A stretch of 64,000 nucleotides of DNA from Ectopseudomonas mendocina. GTDB taxonomy: Bacteria; Pseudomonadota; Gammaproteobacteria; Pseudomonadales; Pseudomonadaceae. The DNA lies in the NCBI RefSeq assembly GCF_007049795.1, contig NZ_SCFY01000006.1, positions 1-64,000 on the forward strand, written 5' to 3'. How positions within the stretch are numbered: position 1 is the stretch's first letter; each line of letters opens with the position of its first letter. This document shows positions 52,403 to 62,581 of this stretch, piece by piece. The position numbers were made by a program, and so were the translations under genes. Below the pieces are notes generated by a model that searched no databases, was not told the origin of the DNA, and was given only the letters and a program-made list of their open reading frames with translations.

Positions 52403-52921
52403 TCAATCCTCAGCGCGCAGATTCAGCTCCACCATCAGGTCATCGGCCAGGGTTTCCAGGCGTGCCTGCAATTGCTCCAGGGCCAGCGTCTCCGGCACGG
52501 CCAGCAGCGCTTCGGCGGTGAACAGCAACTCGCCGCTCATCGGCGCTGGCGCCACCTCGGTCAGCAGGCTCTCCAAATTGACGCCCTGCTCGGCCAGCAC
52601 ACGGGTGATATCGCGGACGATACCGGGCCGATCATTACCCACCAGTTCCAGGCGAATCGCGGTGAAGCGCCCGCCCGGCTCGCTGCCGCTGGCCGCCAGT
52701 TGCACGCGAATGCCTTGCGCGCTGAGGGCTTCGAGCGCCTTGATCAGGCCGCCGTGGGCCTCGGCCGGTACATCCACCCGCACGATCCCGGCGAACTGCC
52801 CGGCCATGCGCGCCATACGGCTCTCCAGCCAGTTGCCGCCGTGGGTCGCCACACAGCCCGCCAAGCGCTCGACCAAGCCGGGTTGGTCCTCGGCAATCAC
52901 CGTCAGTACCAGATGATCCAT
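52403..52921 (-). CDS. GcvR-like ACT-domain regulator
   Basis: A 172-residue protein of two ACT domains: HLVLTVIAEDQPGLVERLAGCVATHGGNWLESRM at the start and AIRLELVGNDRPGIVRDITRVLAEQGVNLESLLTEV in the middle. This is the layout of the glycine-cleavage repressor accessory protein GcvR. In enteric bacteria GcvR acts through GcvA; whether this holds here is not shown. Convergent with rarD; its terminator carries the miniature element. Confidence 0.88.
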   Translation of the reverse strand: MDHLVLTVIAEDQPGLVERLAGCVATHGGNWLESRMARMAGQFAGIVRVDVPAEAHGGLIKALEALSAQGIRVQLAASGSEPGGRFTAIRLELVGNDRPGIVRDITRVLAEQGVNLESLLTEVAPAPMSGELLFTAEALLAVPETLALEQLQARLETLADDLMVELNLRAED

Positions 52922-52957
52922 GTACTACCTCACTCGTTCACACAGGGTTCGAAAAGG

Positions 52958-53407
52958 TCAGTCGCGCAGCGACAACCAATAGGTGAAGAACTGTTCGTCA
53001 CGCACATAGCCAAGCCGCTCGTAAAGGCTCTGGCCGGCCAGATTGGTTTTCGCCGTTTCCAGTTGCAGACCACAGGCGCCGGTCGCCTCGGCATGTGCGC
53101 GGGCGGCATTCATCAATGCCTCGCCCACACCTGAGCGGCGGGCGCGTTCGTCGACATACAGATCGCTGAGCAACCAGGCCGGTTCCAGCGCCAACGAGGA
53201 CTGAAAGGGATAAAGCTGCACGAAGCCCTGCGCCGCGCCCTCCGCGTCGCGGGCGATGAACAATTGCGAATCACCGCGCTGCAGGCGCTGACCAAGAAAG
53301 CTGGCAACTTCCGCCGCGTCTCGCGGAACTTGGTAAAAGCGCAGGTAGCCGACGAACAGACGGGTGAGATCAACAAGGTCAGCAGCAACAACAGCGGATA
53401 CCGTCAT
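52958..53407 (-). CDS. GNAT-family N-acetyltransferase
   Basis: A 149-residue acetyltransferase. The acetyl-CoA loop is ALEPAWLLSDLYVDERARRSGVGEALMNAA, followed by LQLETAKTNLAGQSLYERLGYVRDEQFFTYWLSL. The substrate is unknown; the arrangement resembles acetyltransferases acting on small amines. Start ATG at 53407 with GGAG upstream; the frame stays open further upstream without family similarity. Divergent from glcB. Confidence 0.88.
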   Translation of the reverse strand: MTVSAVVAADLVDLTRLFVGYLRFYQVPRDAAEVASFLGQRLQRGDSQLFIARDAEGAAQGFVQLYPFQSSLALEPAWLLSDLYVDERARRSGVGEALMNAARAHAEATGACGLQLETAKTNLAGQSLYERLGYVRDEQFFTYWLSLRD

Positions 53408-53710
53408 GGCAGGCTCCGGAATGACTGAAAGGCAGTATAGGCGAGGTGGCGTAGGCCATATCGGCGCACTTGTCAGCAGCCAACTCAATTAATCGTGTAC
53501 GATTTTGCTTATTTTGTGGAACAATAGCGCACTTTTTTGCACGCACAGCGCACTAAATGTGACCATAAATAGTCTTTTGGTCGCAGACTGACGCTACCCC
53601 GCTGCATTTACCCAGGATCTTGATGTAGTATGCCGCGCTTTGGACTACAAGACGGAAAACCCGTCTCCAAAGCGGCTATTGAGTAGAGCTCAGAGAGAGT
53701 GAGGCAAGTG

Positions 53711-55888
53711 ATGACTGAACGCGTTCAAGTCGGCGGCCTGCAGGTCGCCAAAGCCCTGTACGACTTCGTGAACAACGAAGCCATTCCCGGTACCGGCATC
53801 GCTGCCGACCAGTTCTGGGCCGGTGCCGCTGCGGTCATCAAGGACCTGGCGCCGAAGAACCATGCCCTGCTGGCCAAGCGCGACGAACTGCAGGCGCAGA
53901 TCGACGCCTGGCACCAGGCGCGCAAGGGGCAGGCCCATGACGCGGCTGCCTACAAGGCCTTCCTCCAGGAAATCGGCTATCTTCTGCCGGAACCGGAAGA
54001 CTTCCACGCCACCACCACCAACGTCGACGAAGAAATCGCCCGTCTGGCCGGCCCGCAGCTGGTAGTACCGGTGATGAACGCGCGCTTTGCGCTGAACGCC
54101 TCCAACGCCCGCTGGGGCTCGCTGTACGACGCGCTGTACGGCACCGACGTGATCAGCGAAGAAGGTGGCGCCGAGAAGGGCAAGGGCTACAACAAGGTCC
54201 GTGGCGACAAGGTCATCGCCTTCGCCCGCGCCTTCCTCGACGAGGCCGCGCCGCTGGCTGCCGGCTCGCACGTCGACTCCACCGGTTATGCCATCGTCGA
54301 CGGCAAGCTGGTCGTCGCCCTCAAGGGTGGCAGCAACAGCGGCCTGCGTGACGACGCGCAACTGGTCGGTTTCCAGGGCGAGGCCAGCGCGCCGATCGCC
54401 GTACTGCTCAAGCACAACGGCCTGCACTTCGAAATCCAGATCGACGCCTCCAGTCCGATCGGCAGCACCGACGCCGCCGGCGTCAAAGACGTGCTGATGG
54501 AAGCCGCGCTGACCACCATCATGGACTGCGAAGACTCCGTCGCTGCCGTCGATGCCGACGACAAGGTGGTGGTCTACAAGAACTGGCTGGGCCTGATGAA
54601 GGGCGACCTGGCCGAGGAAGTGTCCAAGGGCGGCAGTACCTTCACCCGCACCATGAACCCGGATCGCGTCTACACCAAGCCGGACGGTTCCGAGCTGACC
54701 CTGCATGGCCGCTCGCTGCTGTTCGTGCGCAACGTCGGCCACCTGATGACCAACCCGGCCATCCTCGACGCCGAAGGCAACGAGATTCCGGAAGGCATTC
54801 AGGATGCGCTGTTCACCAGCCTGATCGCGGTGCACAACCTGATCGGCAACACCACGCGCAAGAACACCCGCACCGGCAGCGTGTACATCGTCAAACCGAA
54901 GATGCACGGCCCGGAAGAAGTCGCCTTCACCAGCGAAATCTTTGCCCGCGTCGAGGATGTGCTGGGCCTGGCCCGCAACACCCTGAAAGTCGGCATCATG
55001 GACGAAGAGCGCCGTACCACCGTCAACCTCAAGGCGTGCATCAAGGCTGCCAGCGAGCGCGTGGTGTTCATCAACACCGGCTTCCTCGACCGTACCGGTG
55101 ACGAGATCCACACCTCCATGGAAGCCGGCGCCGTGGTGCGCAAGGCGGCCATGAAGAGCGAGACCTGGATCGGTGCCTACGAGAACAACAACGTCGACGT
55201 CGGCCTGGCCACCGGCCTGCAGGGCCGCGCGCAGATCGGCAAGGGCATGTGGGCCATGCCGGACCTGATGGCCGCTATGCTCGAGCAGAAAATCGCTCAC
55301 CCGCTGTCCGGCGCCAATACCGCCTGGGTTCCGTCGCCGACCGCCGCCACCCTGCACGCCCTGCACTACCACAAGGTCGACGTGTTCGCCCGTCAGGCCG
55401 AACTGGCCAAGCGCACCCCGGCGTCGGTGGACGACATCCTGACCATCCCACTGGCCAAGGACACCAACTGGTCTGACGAAGAAATCCGCAACGAGCTGGA
55501 CAACAACGCGCAAGGCATCCTCGGCTACGTGGTGCGCTGGATCGACCAGGGCGTCGGCTGCTCCAAGGTGCCGGACATCAACGACGTCGGCCTGATGGAA
55601 GACCGCGCCACCCTGCGCATCTCCAGCCAACTGCTGGCCAACTGGCTGCGCCACGGCATCGTCAGCGAAGCGCAGGTGGTCGAAAGCCTCAAGCGTATGG
55701 CGCCGGTGGTGGATCGTCAGAACGCCAATGACCCGCTGTATCGCCCCATGGCCCCGGACTTCGACAACAACGTCGCCTTCCAGGCCGCGCTGGAGCTGGT
55801 CGTCGAAGGCACCAAGCAGCCCAACGGCTACACCGAGCCGGTGCTGCATCGCCGTCGCCGTGAGTTCAAGGCCAAGAACGGCCTGTGA
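53711..55888 (+). CDS. glcB: GlcB, malate synthase G
   Basis: A 725-residue cytoplasmic enzyme that joins glyoxylate and acetyl-CoA to malate, the second step of the glyoxylate bypass, needed on acetate, fatty acids and C2 compounds. Family marks: [63 protein letters not shown] (with a catalytic Arg region), [19 protein letters not shown] and [14 protein letters not shown] at 53711 (MTERVQ) has GAGG upstream. Full length, with its own terminator. Confidence 0.96.
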   Translation: MTERVQVGGLQVAKALYDFVNNEAIPGTGIAADQFWAGAAAVIKDLAPKNHALLAKRDELQAQIDAWHQARKGQAHDAAAYKAFLQEIGYLLPEPEDFHATTTNVDEEIARLAGPQLVVPVMNARFALNASNARWGSLYDALYGTDVISEEGGAEKGKGYNKVRGDKVIAFARAFLDEAAPLAAGSHVDSTGYAIVDGKLVVALKGGSNSGLRDDAQLVGFQGEASAPIAVLLKHNGLHFEIQIDASSPIGSTDAAGVKDVLMEAALTTIMDCEDSVAAVDADDKVVVYKNWLGLMKGDLAEEVSKGGSTFTRTMNPDRVYTKPDGSELTLHGRSLLFVRNVGHLMTNPAILDAEGNEIPEGIQDALFTSLIAVHNLIGNTTRKNTRTGSVYIVKPKMHGPEEVAFTSEIFARVEDVLGLARNTLKVGIMDEERRTTVNLKACIKAASERVVFINTGFLDRTGDEIHTSMEAGAVVRKAAMKSETWIGAYENNNVDVGLATGLQGRAQIGKGMWAMPDLMAAMLEQKIAHPLSGANTAWVPSPTAATLHALHYHKVDVFARQAELAKRTPASVDDILTIPLAKDTNWSDEEIRNELDNNAQGILGYVVRWIDQGVGCSKVPDINDVGLMEDRATLRISSQLLANWLRHGIVSEAQVVESLKRMAPVVDRQNANDPLYRPMAPDFDNNVAFQAALELVVEGTKQPNGYTEPVLHRRRREFKAKNGL

Positions 55889-55910
55889 TTCGCTCATTGC
55901 GCGAATGAAT

Positions 55911-55936
55911 AAACCGCCCTCCGGGGCGGTTTTTTA
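55911..55936 (+). terminator. Rho-independent terminator of glcB
   Basis: AACCGCCC-TCCG-GGGCGGTT (55912-55931) followed by a T run. Confidence 0.92.
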
Positions 55937-55978
55937 TTGAGCAGTCGCGACTGAAGCCCTCCCACGGGCGCTAATGTT

Positions 55979-56001
55979 GTGGGAGGGGCTTTAGCCGCGA
56001 C
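55979..56001. repeat. Dispersed repeat GGGAGGGGCTTTAGCCGCG, second copy
   Basis: Same word as at 29283-29305; lies in the gap between convergent glcB and the sulfatase gene. Confidence 0.75.
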
Positions 56002-56007
56002 AGGCAG

Positions 56008-58074
56008 TCAGGGCTTGTTCTGCGCTGTTTTGTCCGCCGTCACGCCGGTGGTATTACTCAGCAGGCTGGCGGTGGCGGTCTGCACGAAGGCCGACAGCTT
56101 GCGCTCAAGATCGCTGCGCCGCTGCGCGTCGTCGATCACTTCGCCGCGCGCATCATGGCCCAGCTGGTAGCGATACAGGCGCGCATCACGGTCACGCGGT
56201 TTGACCAGGATATTGTCACCGGTCACCAGGCCCACGGTCTGGTCGCTGCCGGAGGGCTTGATCACCGCCACGCCGGCATCGCCCTCAGGCAGCGCCAACA
56301 GGTCGCGGCCCCAGCATTGCTGCTGCACGGGCTGGCCGAGGCGGCCCATGATGGTAGGTACAACGTCGATCTGGCTGCCAACGGTATCGCGGCTTTTTCC
56401 GAAGGTTTCCTGCACACCAGGGCCGATGAGCAGCAGCGGAACGCTGAAGCGCGACAGGTCTATCTCGGTGATCTGCTCGTCGTTGCCAAAGCCATGGTCG
56501 CCCAGCACCACGAACAGGGTGTCCTTGAAATAGGGCTCCTGGCGCGCCTTGGCGAAGAACTGGCCGAGCGCCCAGTCGGCATAGCGCATGGCCGTCAGGT
56601 GCTGGTCCAGCGAGCCATGGCCGGTGACGGGTTCGACCGGCAAGTCTTCCGGCAGGGCATAGGGCGTGTGGTTGGACAACGTCTGCAACAGCGCATAGAA
56701 GGGTTTGCCCTGACTGCCGAGCTTGGCCAGCTCCTCGGCGCCGCGGCTGAACATGTCCTGATCAGACACGCCCCAGGTCGGGTCGATGAACACCGGGTCG
56801 ACGAAGTCATCTCGGCCGACGAAGTTGCGCATGCCCTGATTGGCGAAGAAGCCGGACTGGTTATCCCAGGCGAAGCTGCCGTTGTACACGTAGACATCGT
56901 CGTAGCCGCGAGCGCTGAGCAGTTGCGGAAGGCCGGAGAACTGGTGGCTGCCTTCCGGCATGCGCATCAGGTATTCGAACGCCGGCAGGTTGGGGAAGCA
57001 GGCCATGGTGGCGAACATGCCCTGGTGGGTATGGGTGCCGTTGGAGAACACGCGCTGGAACAACAGGCCCTCCTTGGCCAGCGCATCGAAGTTGGGGGTG
57101 ATGCCGTCCTGGTTGCCCATGGCGCCGATGTAGCGTCCGGCCATGCTCTCCATGAGAATCACCACCACGTTGCGCACCTGCGGCAGTTGGCCTTCGGCCG
57201 GCGGCGTGTAAACGCGGCGCACGGCGGCCTGGTCAGGGTCGATCAGTTCATCGCGCGGGGTCAGCAGCAGGTCGCGGGTGATCTGCTGCGCTTCGTCAGC
57301 CGGCAGGGTGGCCTTCCAGCTGTTGTCGCGGTGATCGGAGAAGAAGTTCTCGGCGGCGTCGACCAGGGTCAGGGTGCCATTGAGGCCCAGGTGATTGGCG
57401 AACATCGAATCGGTGGTATAGGCGTCGCCCCAGCGCAGCGGCGGGCCGGAGCGCAGTGTGCCACGGGCAGCGACCACGCAGACCAGCAGAAACAGTACGA
57501 ACACGGCGGTGCGAGCCGGCCAGCGCGGCGGCGCAGCATGCCCGCGCGCACGCGTTGCGCGCTCGATACGGCGGAACAGCCAGGCCAGCAGCAGCGTCGC
57601 CAGGGCCCAGGCCAGCAGCAGGCGCAGCACCGGGAAACCGTTCCAGATCATGCTGGTAACGGTGCCCAGGTCTTCCTGCATGTACTGGAACACCAGGCTG
57701 TTCAGGCGCTGGTGAAATTCGCGGTAGAAGTTCAGCTCGACCACGGCGAAGAACAGGCACAGGCTGGTGGCGAACGTCAGCCAGGCCACATGCAGCCGCC
57801 GGGCACGCATCGCCGTGACGCTGAGCAGCGAGAGGCTCAACGGCACGCACAGGTAGACGATCAGGCGCAGATCGAAGCGCGCGCCATTGATAAAGGCTTC
57901 GACGAAGGTGCTGGCCGGCGTATCGGCGATCAGCGCGTGGTTGTAGGCCAGAAGCCCCAGGCGAGCCAGGGCGAACAGCAGCAGCATGCACAGTGCGCTG
58001 CCGAGGATGAAAGCCAGGTGACTACCAACACTGACCTGCGCCGCCCCACGGGCAGCTGGTACGGATGACTGCAT
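56008..58074 (-). CDS. LTA-synthase-like membrane sulfatase/phosphoglycerol transferase
   Basis: A 688-residue inner-membrane protein with five helices in the first ~210 residues and a periplasmic sulfatase-fold domain. Metal and nucleophile motifs: NVVVILMESMAGRYIGAMG, FSNGTHTHQGMFATMACFP (Thr nucleophile), and VVLGDHGFGNDEQ; GPGVQETFG and VPTIMGRLG follow. Relatives transfer phosphoglycerol or phosphoethanolamine to surface glycans. In a Gram-negative cell osmoregulated glucans or LPS are possible acceptors. ATG at 58074 (MQSSVPAARG) fits the first helix best. Confidence 0.87.
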   Translation of the reverse strand: MQSSVPAARGAAQVSVGSHLAFILGSALCMLLLFALARLGLLAYNHALIADTPASTFVEAFINGARFDLRLIVYLCVPLSLSLLSVTAMRARRLHVAWLTFATSLCLFFAVVELNFYREFHQRLNSLVFQYMQEDLGTVTSMIWNGFPVLRLLLAWALATLLLAWLFRRIERATRARGHAAPPRWPARTAVFVLFLLVCVVAARGTLRSGPPLRWGDAYTTDSMFANHLGLNGTLTLVDAAENFFSDHRDNSWKATLPADEAQQITRDLLLTPRDELIDPDQAAVRRVYTPPAEGQLPQVRNVVVILMESMAGRYIGAMGNQDGITPNFDALAKEGLLFQRVFSNGTHTHQGMFATMACFPNLPAFEYLMRMPEGSHQFSGLPQLLSARGYDDVYVYNGSFAWDNQSGFFANQGMRNFVGRDDFVDPVFIDPTWGVSDQDMFSRGAEELAKLGSQGKPFYALLQTLSNHTPYALPEDLPVEPVTGHGSLDQHLTAMRYADWALGQFFAKARQEPYFKDTLFVVLGDHGFGNDEQITEIDLSRFSVPLLLIGPGVQETFGKSRDTVGSQIDVVPTIMGRLGQPVQQQCWGRDLLALPEGDAGVAVIKPSGSDQTVGLVTGDNILVKPRDRDARLYRYQLGHDARGEVIDDAQRRSDLERKLSAFVQTATASLLSNTTGVTADKTAQNKP

Positions 58075-58242
58075 GGATATGCCTTGCTCTTTTACGGAAT
58101 ACGGGGTCTGGCGCAGTCTGCCTGGGCACAAGTCAAAATTTCGTCAAGAACCTGCGCCCTCACCACCCTACTTAGGTGCAATGGGAAACACGGCGGGCCA
58201 GGGCCACACTGACACCATCCCGAGACTGCGAGGCGCAAGCCC

Positions 58243-60174
58243 ATGAGCAAGGCCGACGCGATGGCCGATGCGGGCAAGACTGCGGTGCTTCAGAACATCC
58301 ACGGCACCATGGAGTTCCTGCACAAGTTCCCGCCTTTCAACCAGATGGACACCGCCCACCTGGCGTTTCTGGTCGAGCATTGCCAGCTGCGCTTCTATGC
58401 CGAGGGCGACTCGATCATCAAACCCAGCGATGGCGTGGTCGAGCACTTCTACATCGTCAAGCAAGGGCGTGTGCATGGCGAGCGCCCGCACAGCGCAAGA
58501 CGCGGTACCGAGACCACCTTCGAGATCACCGCTGGCGAGTGCTTCCCCCTGGCAGCGCTGATCGGCGAGCGCGCCACGCGCACCGAACACCTGGCCGCCG
58601 AAGACACCTTCTGCCTGCTACTGGCCAAGCACGCCTTCATCAAGCTGTTCGCCGTTTCCAACCCGCTGCGCGACTTCGCCCTGCGCGGGGTCAGCAGCCT
58701 GCTCGATCAGGTCAACCAGCAGGTGCAGTTGCGTGCGGTTGAAACCCTCGGCGCGCAGTATTCGCTGGATACCCGTCTGGGCGAATTGGCCATGCGCCAA
58801 CCCATCGGCTGCGCGCCCGACACGCCGCTGCGCGATGCCGTTCGGCTGATGCACGAGCAGCACGTGGGCAGCATCGTGGTGCTCGACCCGGCCGACAAAC
58901 CGCTGGGCATCTTCACCTTGCGCGACCTGCGCCGGGTGGTCGCCGATGGCGTCGATCTGGCCCAGCCCATCGACAATCTGATGACACCCAATCCGTTTCA
59001 TCTGGCGCCGGATGCCAGCGCCTTCGATGCCGCCATCGCCATGACCGAGCGGCACATCGCCCACGTCTGCCTGGTGGAGCACGAGAAACTCTGCGGGGTG
59101 ATTTCCGAGCGCGATCTGTTCAGCCTGCAGCGCGTCGACCTGGTGCATCTGGCACGCACCATCCGCCATGCCGGCAAGGTGGAAACCCTGGCCGGGCTGC
59201 GCAGCGACATCCGCCTGCTGGTCGACCGCATGCTCGCCCATGGCGCCAGCTCGACGCAGATCACCCATATCGTCACCCTGCTCAACGACCACACCGTATG
59301 CCGGGTGATCGAGCTGACCCTCGAGGACATGGGCGATCCGGGCATCCCCTTCACCTGGCTATGCTTCGGCAGCGAAGGCCGCCGCGAACAGACCCTGCAC
59401 ACCGACCAGGACAACGGCATCCTCTTCGAGGCGGAAAATGCCAGCGAGGCTGCGACAATTCGCGAGCGCCTGCTACCCATCGCCCACGAGATCAACCAGC
59501 GCCTGGCGCAGTGCGGCTTCACCCTGTGCAAGGGCAACATCATGGCCGGCAATCCCGAGCTGTGCCTGTCGCGCCAGGAATGGTCACGGCGCTTTGCCGG
59601 CTTCGTCCTCGAAGCCACGCCGGAGAATCTGCTGGGCTCGTCGATCTACTTCGACCTGCGCACCATCTGGGGCCCGGACGAAGGCTGCGAACAACTGCGC
59701 AGCGAGCTGCTCGGCCGCGTCGCCAGCAACAGCCTGTTCCAGAAGATGCTGGCCGAGAACGCTCTACGCCAGCGCCCGCCGGTCGGGCGCTTCCGTGATT
59801 TCGTGGTGGCGCGTTCCGGCGCCGACAAGGACACCCTCGACCTCAAGGTGCAGGGCCTGACGCCTTTCGTCGACGGCGCGCGCCTGCTGGCACTGGCCAA
59901 CGGCATCAGCGCAGTCGGCACCCTCGAGCGTTTGCGCGCGTTGATCACCAAGGGCGTGATCGATGCGCTGGACGGCGCCGCCTATGAAGAGGCCTATCAT
60001 TTCATTCAGCAGACGCGCATGCAGCAGCATCAGCTGCAGGCACGTGACGAGCTGCCCTATTCCAATCGGGTCGACCCCGACCACCTCAACCACCTGGACC
60101 GGCGTATTCTGCGCGAGTCGTTCCGCCAGGCGCAGCGCCTGCAGAGCAGCCTGGCCATGAGGTATCAGCTATGA
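58243..60174 (+). CDS. cNMP-binding/CBS/DUF294 putative nucleotidyltransferase
   Basis: A 643-residue cytoplasmic signalling protein. Residues ~25-150 form a cyclic-nucleotide-binding domain (MVDTAHLAFLVEHCQLRFYAEGD-type region), ~170-285 a CBS pair (MHEQHVGSIVVLDPADKPLGIFTLRDL; HVCLVEHEKLCGVISERDL), and ~330-470 a DUF294 nucleotidyltransferase with FGSEGRREQTLHTDQDNG, the GSxGR..D.D active site. The last ~150 residues are the helical DUF294 C-terminal domain. It overlaps the exonuclease gene by four bases. Such pairs often sit near acetate permease genes. Confidence 0.88.
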   Translation: MSKADAMADAGKTAVLQNIHGTMEFLHKFPPFNQMDTAHLAFLVEHCQLRFYAEGDSIIKPSDGVVEHFYIVKQGRVHGERPHSARRGTETTFEITAGECFPLAALIGERATRTEHLAAEDTFCLLLAKHAFIKLFAVSNPLRDFALRGVSSLLDQVNQQVQLRAVETLGAQYSLDTRLGELAMRQPIGCAPDTPLRDAVRLMHEQHVGSIVVLDPADKPLGIFTLRDLRRVVADGVDLAQPIDNLMTPNPFHLAPDASAFDAAIAMTERHIAHVCLVEHEKLCGVISERDLFSLQRVDLVHLARTIRHAGKVETLAGLRSDIRLLVDRMLAHGASSTQITHIVTLLNDHTVCRVIELTLEDMGDPGIPFTWLCFGSEGRREQTLHTDQDNGILFEAENASEAATIRERLLPIAHEINQRLAQCGFTLCKGNIMAGNPELCLSRQEWSRRFAGFVLEATPENLLGSSIYFDLRTIWGPDEGCEQLRSELLGRVASNSLFQKMLAENALRQRPPVGRFRDFVVARSGADKDTLDLKVQGLTPFVDGARLLALANGISAVGTLERLRALITKGVIDALDGAAYEEAYHFIQQTRMQQHQLQARDELPYSNRVDPDHLNHLDRRILRESFRQAQRLQSSLAMRYQL

Positions 60175-60872
60175 GCAGGTTCACCTGGTTCACCGGCCGC
60201 GGCCCGGCCCTGACCCAGCAGCAGTTGCAACGCCGCCAGGCCTTGAGCGCACCGGCAGCATTCGACGAGCGCCCACTGCATGAGCAGCGCTTGGTCGTGC
60301 TCGATCTGGAAACCACCGGTTTGAACATGCGCCGCGATCAGGTGCTGGCCATCGGCGCGGTGGTGATCGACCACGGTGCCATCGACTTCGCCGAACAGTT
60401 CGAATGCACCCTGCACCAACCCGATCACCAGGCCAGCGCCAGCACCCTGATCCACGGTATTGCCCCCAGCGAAGTCGCTCGCGGCGTCGACCCCGCCGAA
60501 GGGCTGCTGGACTTCATGGAGTTCGTCGGCAGCAGCCCGCTGCTGGCGTTCCACGCTGGTTTCGATCAGCGCATGCTGGCCCGCGCACTGCGGCAGAGCC
60601 TGGGTTATCGCCTGCAACACAGTTTCTTCGACGTTGCCGAGATTGCCCCGCTGCTGTGCCCGCAGGCACGCATTCGCCAAGGCGGGCTCGACGACTGGGT
60701 CGCCGAATTCGGCCTGCAGGTGCACCAACGTCACAACGCCAGTGCCGATGCACTGGTCACCGCCGAACTGGCGCTGATGTTGTTCAGCAAGGCGCGCCGG
60801 CAGGGCATCGACAGCCTCTGCGAGCTGGAGCGCCAGCTGGCCAGCCGTCGCAGGCGCCAGCACGCCATGTAG
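60171..60872 (+). CDS. DnaQ-like 3'-5' exonuclease
   Basis: A 233-residue DEDDh exonuclease: motif I LVVLDLETTGLNMRRDQVLAIGAV, motif II SPLLAFHAGFDQRMLARAL, motif III HQRHNASADALVTAELALML. Related to the epsilon proofreading subunit but stand-alone and linked to cNMP/CBS/DUF294 proteins. The start overlaps the stop of the preceding gene (ATGA), so they are translated together. What it trims, DNA, RNA or a nucleotide signal, is unknown. Confidence 0.9.
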   Translation: MSRFTWFTGRGPALTQQQLQRRQALSAPAAFDERPLHEQRLVVLDLETTGLNMRRDQVLAIGAVVIDHGAIDFAEQFECTLHQPDHQASASTLIHGIAPSEVARGVDPAEGLLDFMEFVGSSPLLAFHAGFDQRMLARALRQSLGYRLQHSFFDVAEIAPLLCPQARIRQGGLDDWVAEFGLQVHQRHNASADALVTAELALMLFSKARRQGIDSLCELERQLASRRRRQHAM

Positions 60873-60947
60873 CCGCACGCTGCCAATCGCCTGGCAGCGG
60901 GCCCTCCATCTTGGCGCACACCTCGTGCGCATCGGAGCCACCAGGAA

Positions 60948-60969
60948 TCGCGGCTAAAGCCCCTCCTAC
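60948..60969. repeat. Dispersed repeat, reverse copy
   Basis: TCGCGGCTAAAGCCCCTCC, the reverse complement of the word at 29283 and 55979, in the gap between convergent exonuclease and trhP genes. Confidence 0.7.
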
Positions 60970-61023
60970 GGTTTTGTGGTTGCGGCGGCTGCGCCTCGCG
61001 CTTCTCAACCACCCTACGCAAAC

Positions 61024-62331
61024 CTACAGATCGCGCATCAGCAGTCCGTATTCCAATTGCACATCTGCCGGCAGCGGCAAGTACAGGATGTGACCATCGC
61101 CCGGCGCCACCTGCTGCGCCTGGCCCTGCGCGTTCTGCAGGTGTTCCAGTGTGAAGCGCAGATTGCCCTGCGGGGTCATCAGCTCCAGCCCGTCGCCCAC
61201 GGTGAAGCGGTTCTTCACCCGTACCTCGACCAGCTCGCCACGGCGCTCACCGGTCAGTTCGCCGACGAACTGCTGACGTTCCGCGACCGAGCTGCCGCGC
61301 TCGTAGTTCTGGTATTCGTCATGCACATGACGACGCAGAAAACCCTCGGTATAACCGCGATGCGCCAGTGACTCCAGGCTGCTCAGCAGGCTCGGGTCGA
61401 ACGGCTTGCCGGCCAGCGCATCATCGATGGCGCGGCGGTAGACCTGCGCAGTGCGCGCCACATAGAAATGGCTCTTGGTGCGCCCCTCGATCTTCAGCGA
61501 ATGCACACCCATACGCACCAGACGCTCGACGTGCTGCACCGCGCGCAGGTCCTTGGAGTTCATGATGTAGGTGCCATGCTCGTCTTCGAAGGCGGTCATT
61601 TCATCATCCGGCCGCCCCGCCTCCTGCAGCACGAATGCCTGGGTGGTGGGTGCGCCCTGGCCCAGAGTCGGCTCGACCACGCGGACGATTTCACCCAGCT
61701 CGTTCTCGCTCGCGGGCGTGGCCTGGTACTGCCAGCGGCAGGCATTGGTACAGGTGCCCTGGTTGGGATCGCGACGATTGATGTAGCCCGACAGCAGGCA
61801 GCGTCCGGAATAGGCCATGCACAGCGCACCGTGGACGAACACCTCCAGCTCCATCCCCGGCACCTGGTTGCGGATTTCCTCGATTTCCTCCAGCGACAAC
61901 TCGCGCGAGAGGATCACCCGGCTCAGCCCCTGCTGCCGCCAGAACTCGACGCTGGCCCAGTTCACCGCATTGGCCTGCACCGAGAGGTGAATCGGCATCT
62001 GCGGATAATGCTGACGCACCAGCATGATCAGGCCCGGATCGGACATGATCAGCGCATCGGGCCGCATCTCGATCACCGGCGCCAGGTCCTTGAGGAAGGT
62101 CCTGAGCTTGGCGTTGTGCGGAGCGATATTGACCACGACGTAGAACTGCTTGCCCTGCGCGTGCGCCTCCTTGATGCCGAGCGCGAGGTTGGCGTGGTCG
62201 AACTCGTTGTTGCGCACGCGCAGGCTGTAGCGCGGCTGCCCGGCATACACCGCATCGGCGCCATAGGCGAAGGCGTAACGCATGTTCTTTAGGGTGCCAG
62301 CCGGCGACAGCAGTTCGGGGAAAGGGGACAT
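61024..62331 (-). CDS. trhP: TrhP/YegQ, U32-family tRNA uridine-34 hydroxylation protein
   Basis: A 435-residue U32-peptidase-family protein that takes part in 5-hydroxylation of wobble uridine in tRNA, with prephenate as helper in E. coli. LSPAGTLKNMRYAFAYGADAVYAG starts the barrel; the Fe-S-type Cys cluster is in VHGALCMAYSGRCLLSGY and GTCTNACRW; HSLKIEGRTKSHFYVARTAQVYR follows. The C-terminal ~90 residues form the small extra domain. Length fits YegQ. Monocistronic. Confidence 0.93.
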   Translation of the reverse strand: MSPFPELLSPAGTLKNMRYAFAYGADAVYAGQPRYSLRVRNNEFDHANLALGIKEAHAQGKQFYVVVNIAPHNAKLRTFLKDLAPVIEMRPDALIMSDPGLIMLVRQHYPQMPIHLSVQANAVNWASVEFWRQQGLSRVILSRELSLEEIEEIRNQVPGMELEVFVHGALCMAYSGRCLLSGYINRRDPNQGTCTNACRWQYQATPASENELGEIVRVVEPTLGQGAPTTQAFVLQEAGRPDDEMTAFEDEHGTYIMNSKDLRAVQHVERLVRMGVHSLKIEGRTKSHFYVARTAQVYRRAIDDALAGKPFDPSLLSSLESLAHRGYTEGFLRRHVHDEYQNYERGSSVAERQQFVGELTGERRGELVEVRVKNRFTVGDGLELMTPQGNLRFTLEHLQNAQGQAQQVAPGDGHILYLPLPADVQLEYGLLMRDL

Positions 62332-62581
62332 GACCGCAAGCTCGAAAAATCAGGGGCTGGCGATTCTATGCAGGTGGCAGGCGTGGATATTGATCTGGGT
62401 CTATCGGGCGCAGAAAAGCGGCCGAGTCAGGCACCATCAGTGAAGGGGCGGTGCGCACGGCGCACCCTACAGTAAGAGGCATCAGCAAATAGGGAGTAGT
62501 CGCCCAGTTCACGCGCACCGATGCTGCGCTTTCACGTAGGGTGCGCCGCGCGCACCACTGCCGCGACGCAAGAATGGCGGG
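62332..62581. other. Intergenic region with two GGTGCGC-GCGCACC repeats
   Basis: GGTGCGC-ACG-GCGCACC at 62450-62466 followed by CTAC, and GTAG before GGTGCGC-CGC-GCGCACC at 62540-62556: two copies in opposite orientation, as REP pairs often lie. No gene is seen. Confidence 0.6.

Noticed and set aside
53690-55897. Minus-strand open frame of 735 codons
   Set aside because: Antisense to glcB and nearly the same length; a codon-usage artefact.
56155-58068. Plus-strand open frame of 637 codons
   Set aside because: Antisense to the sulfatase gene; no recognisable domain.
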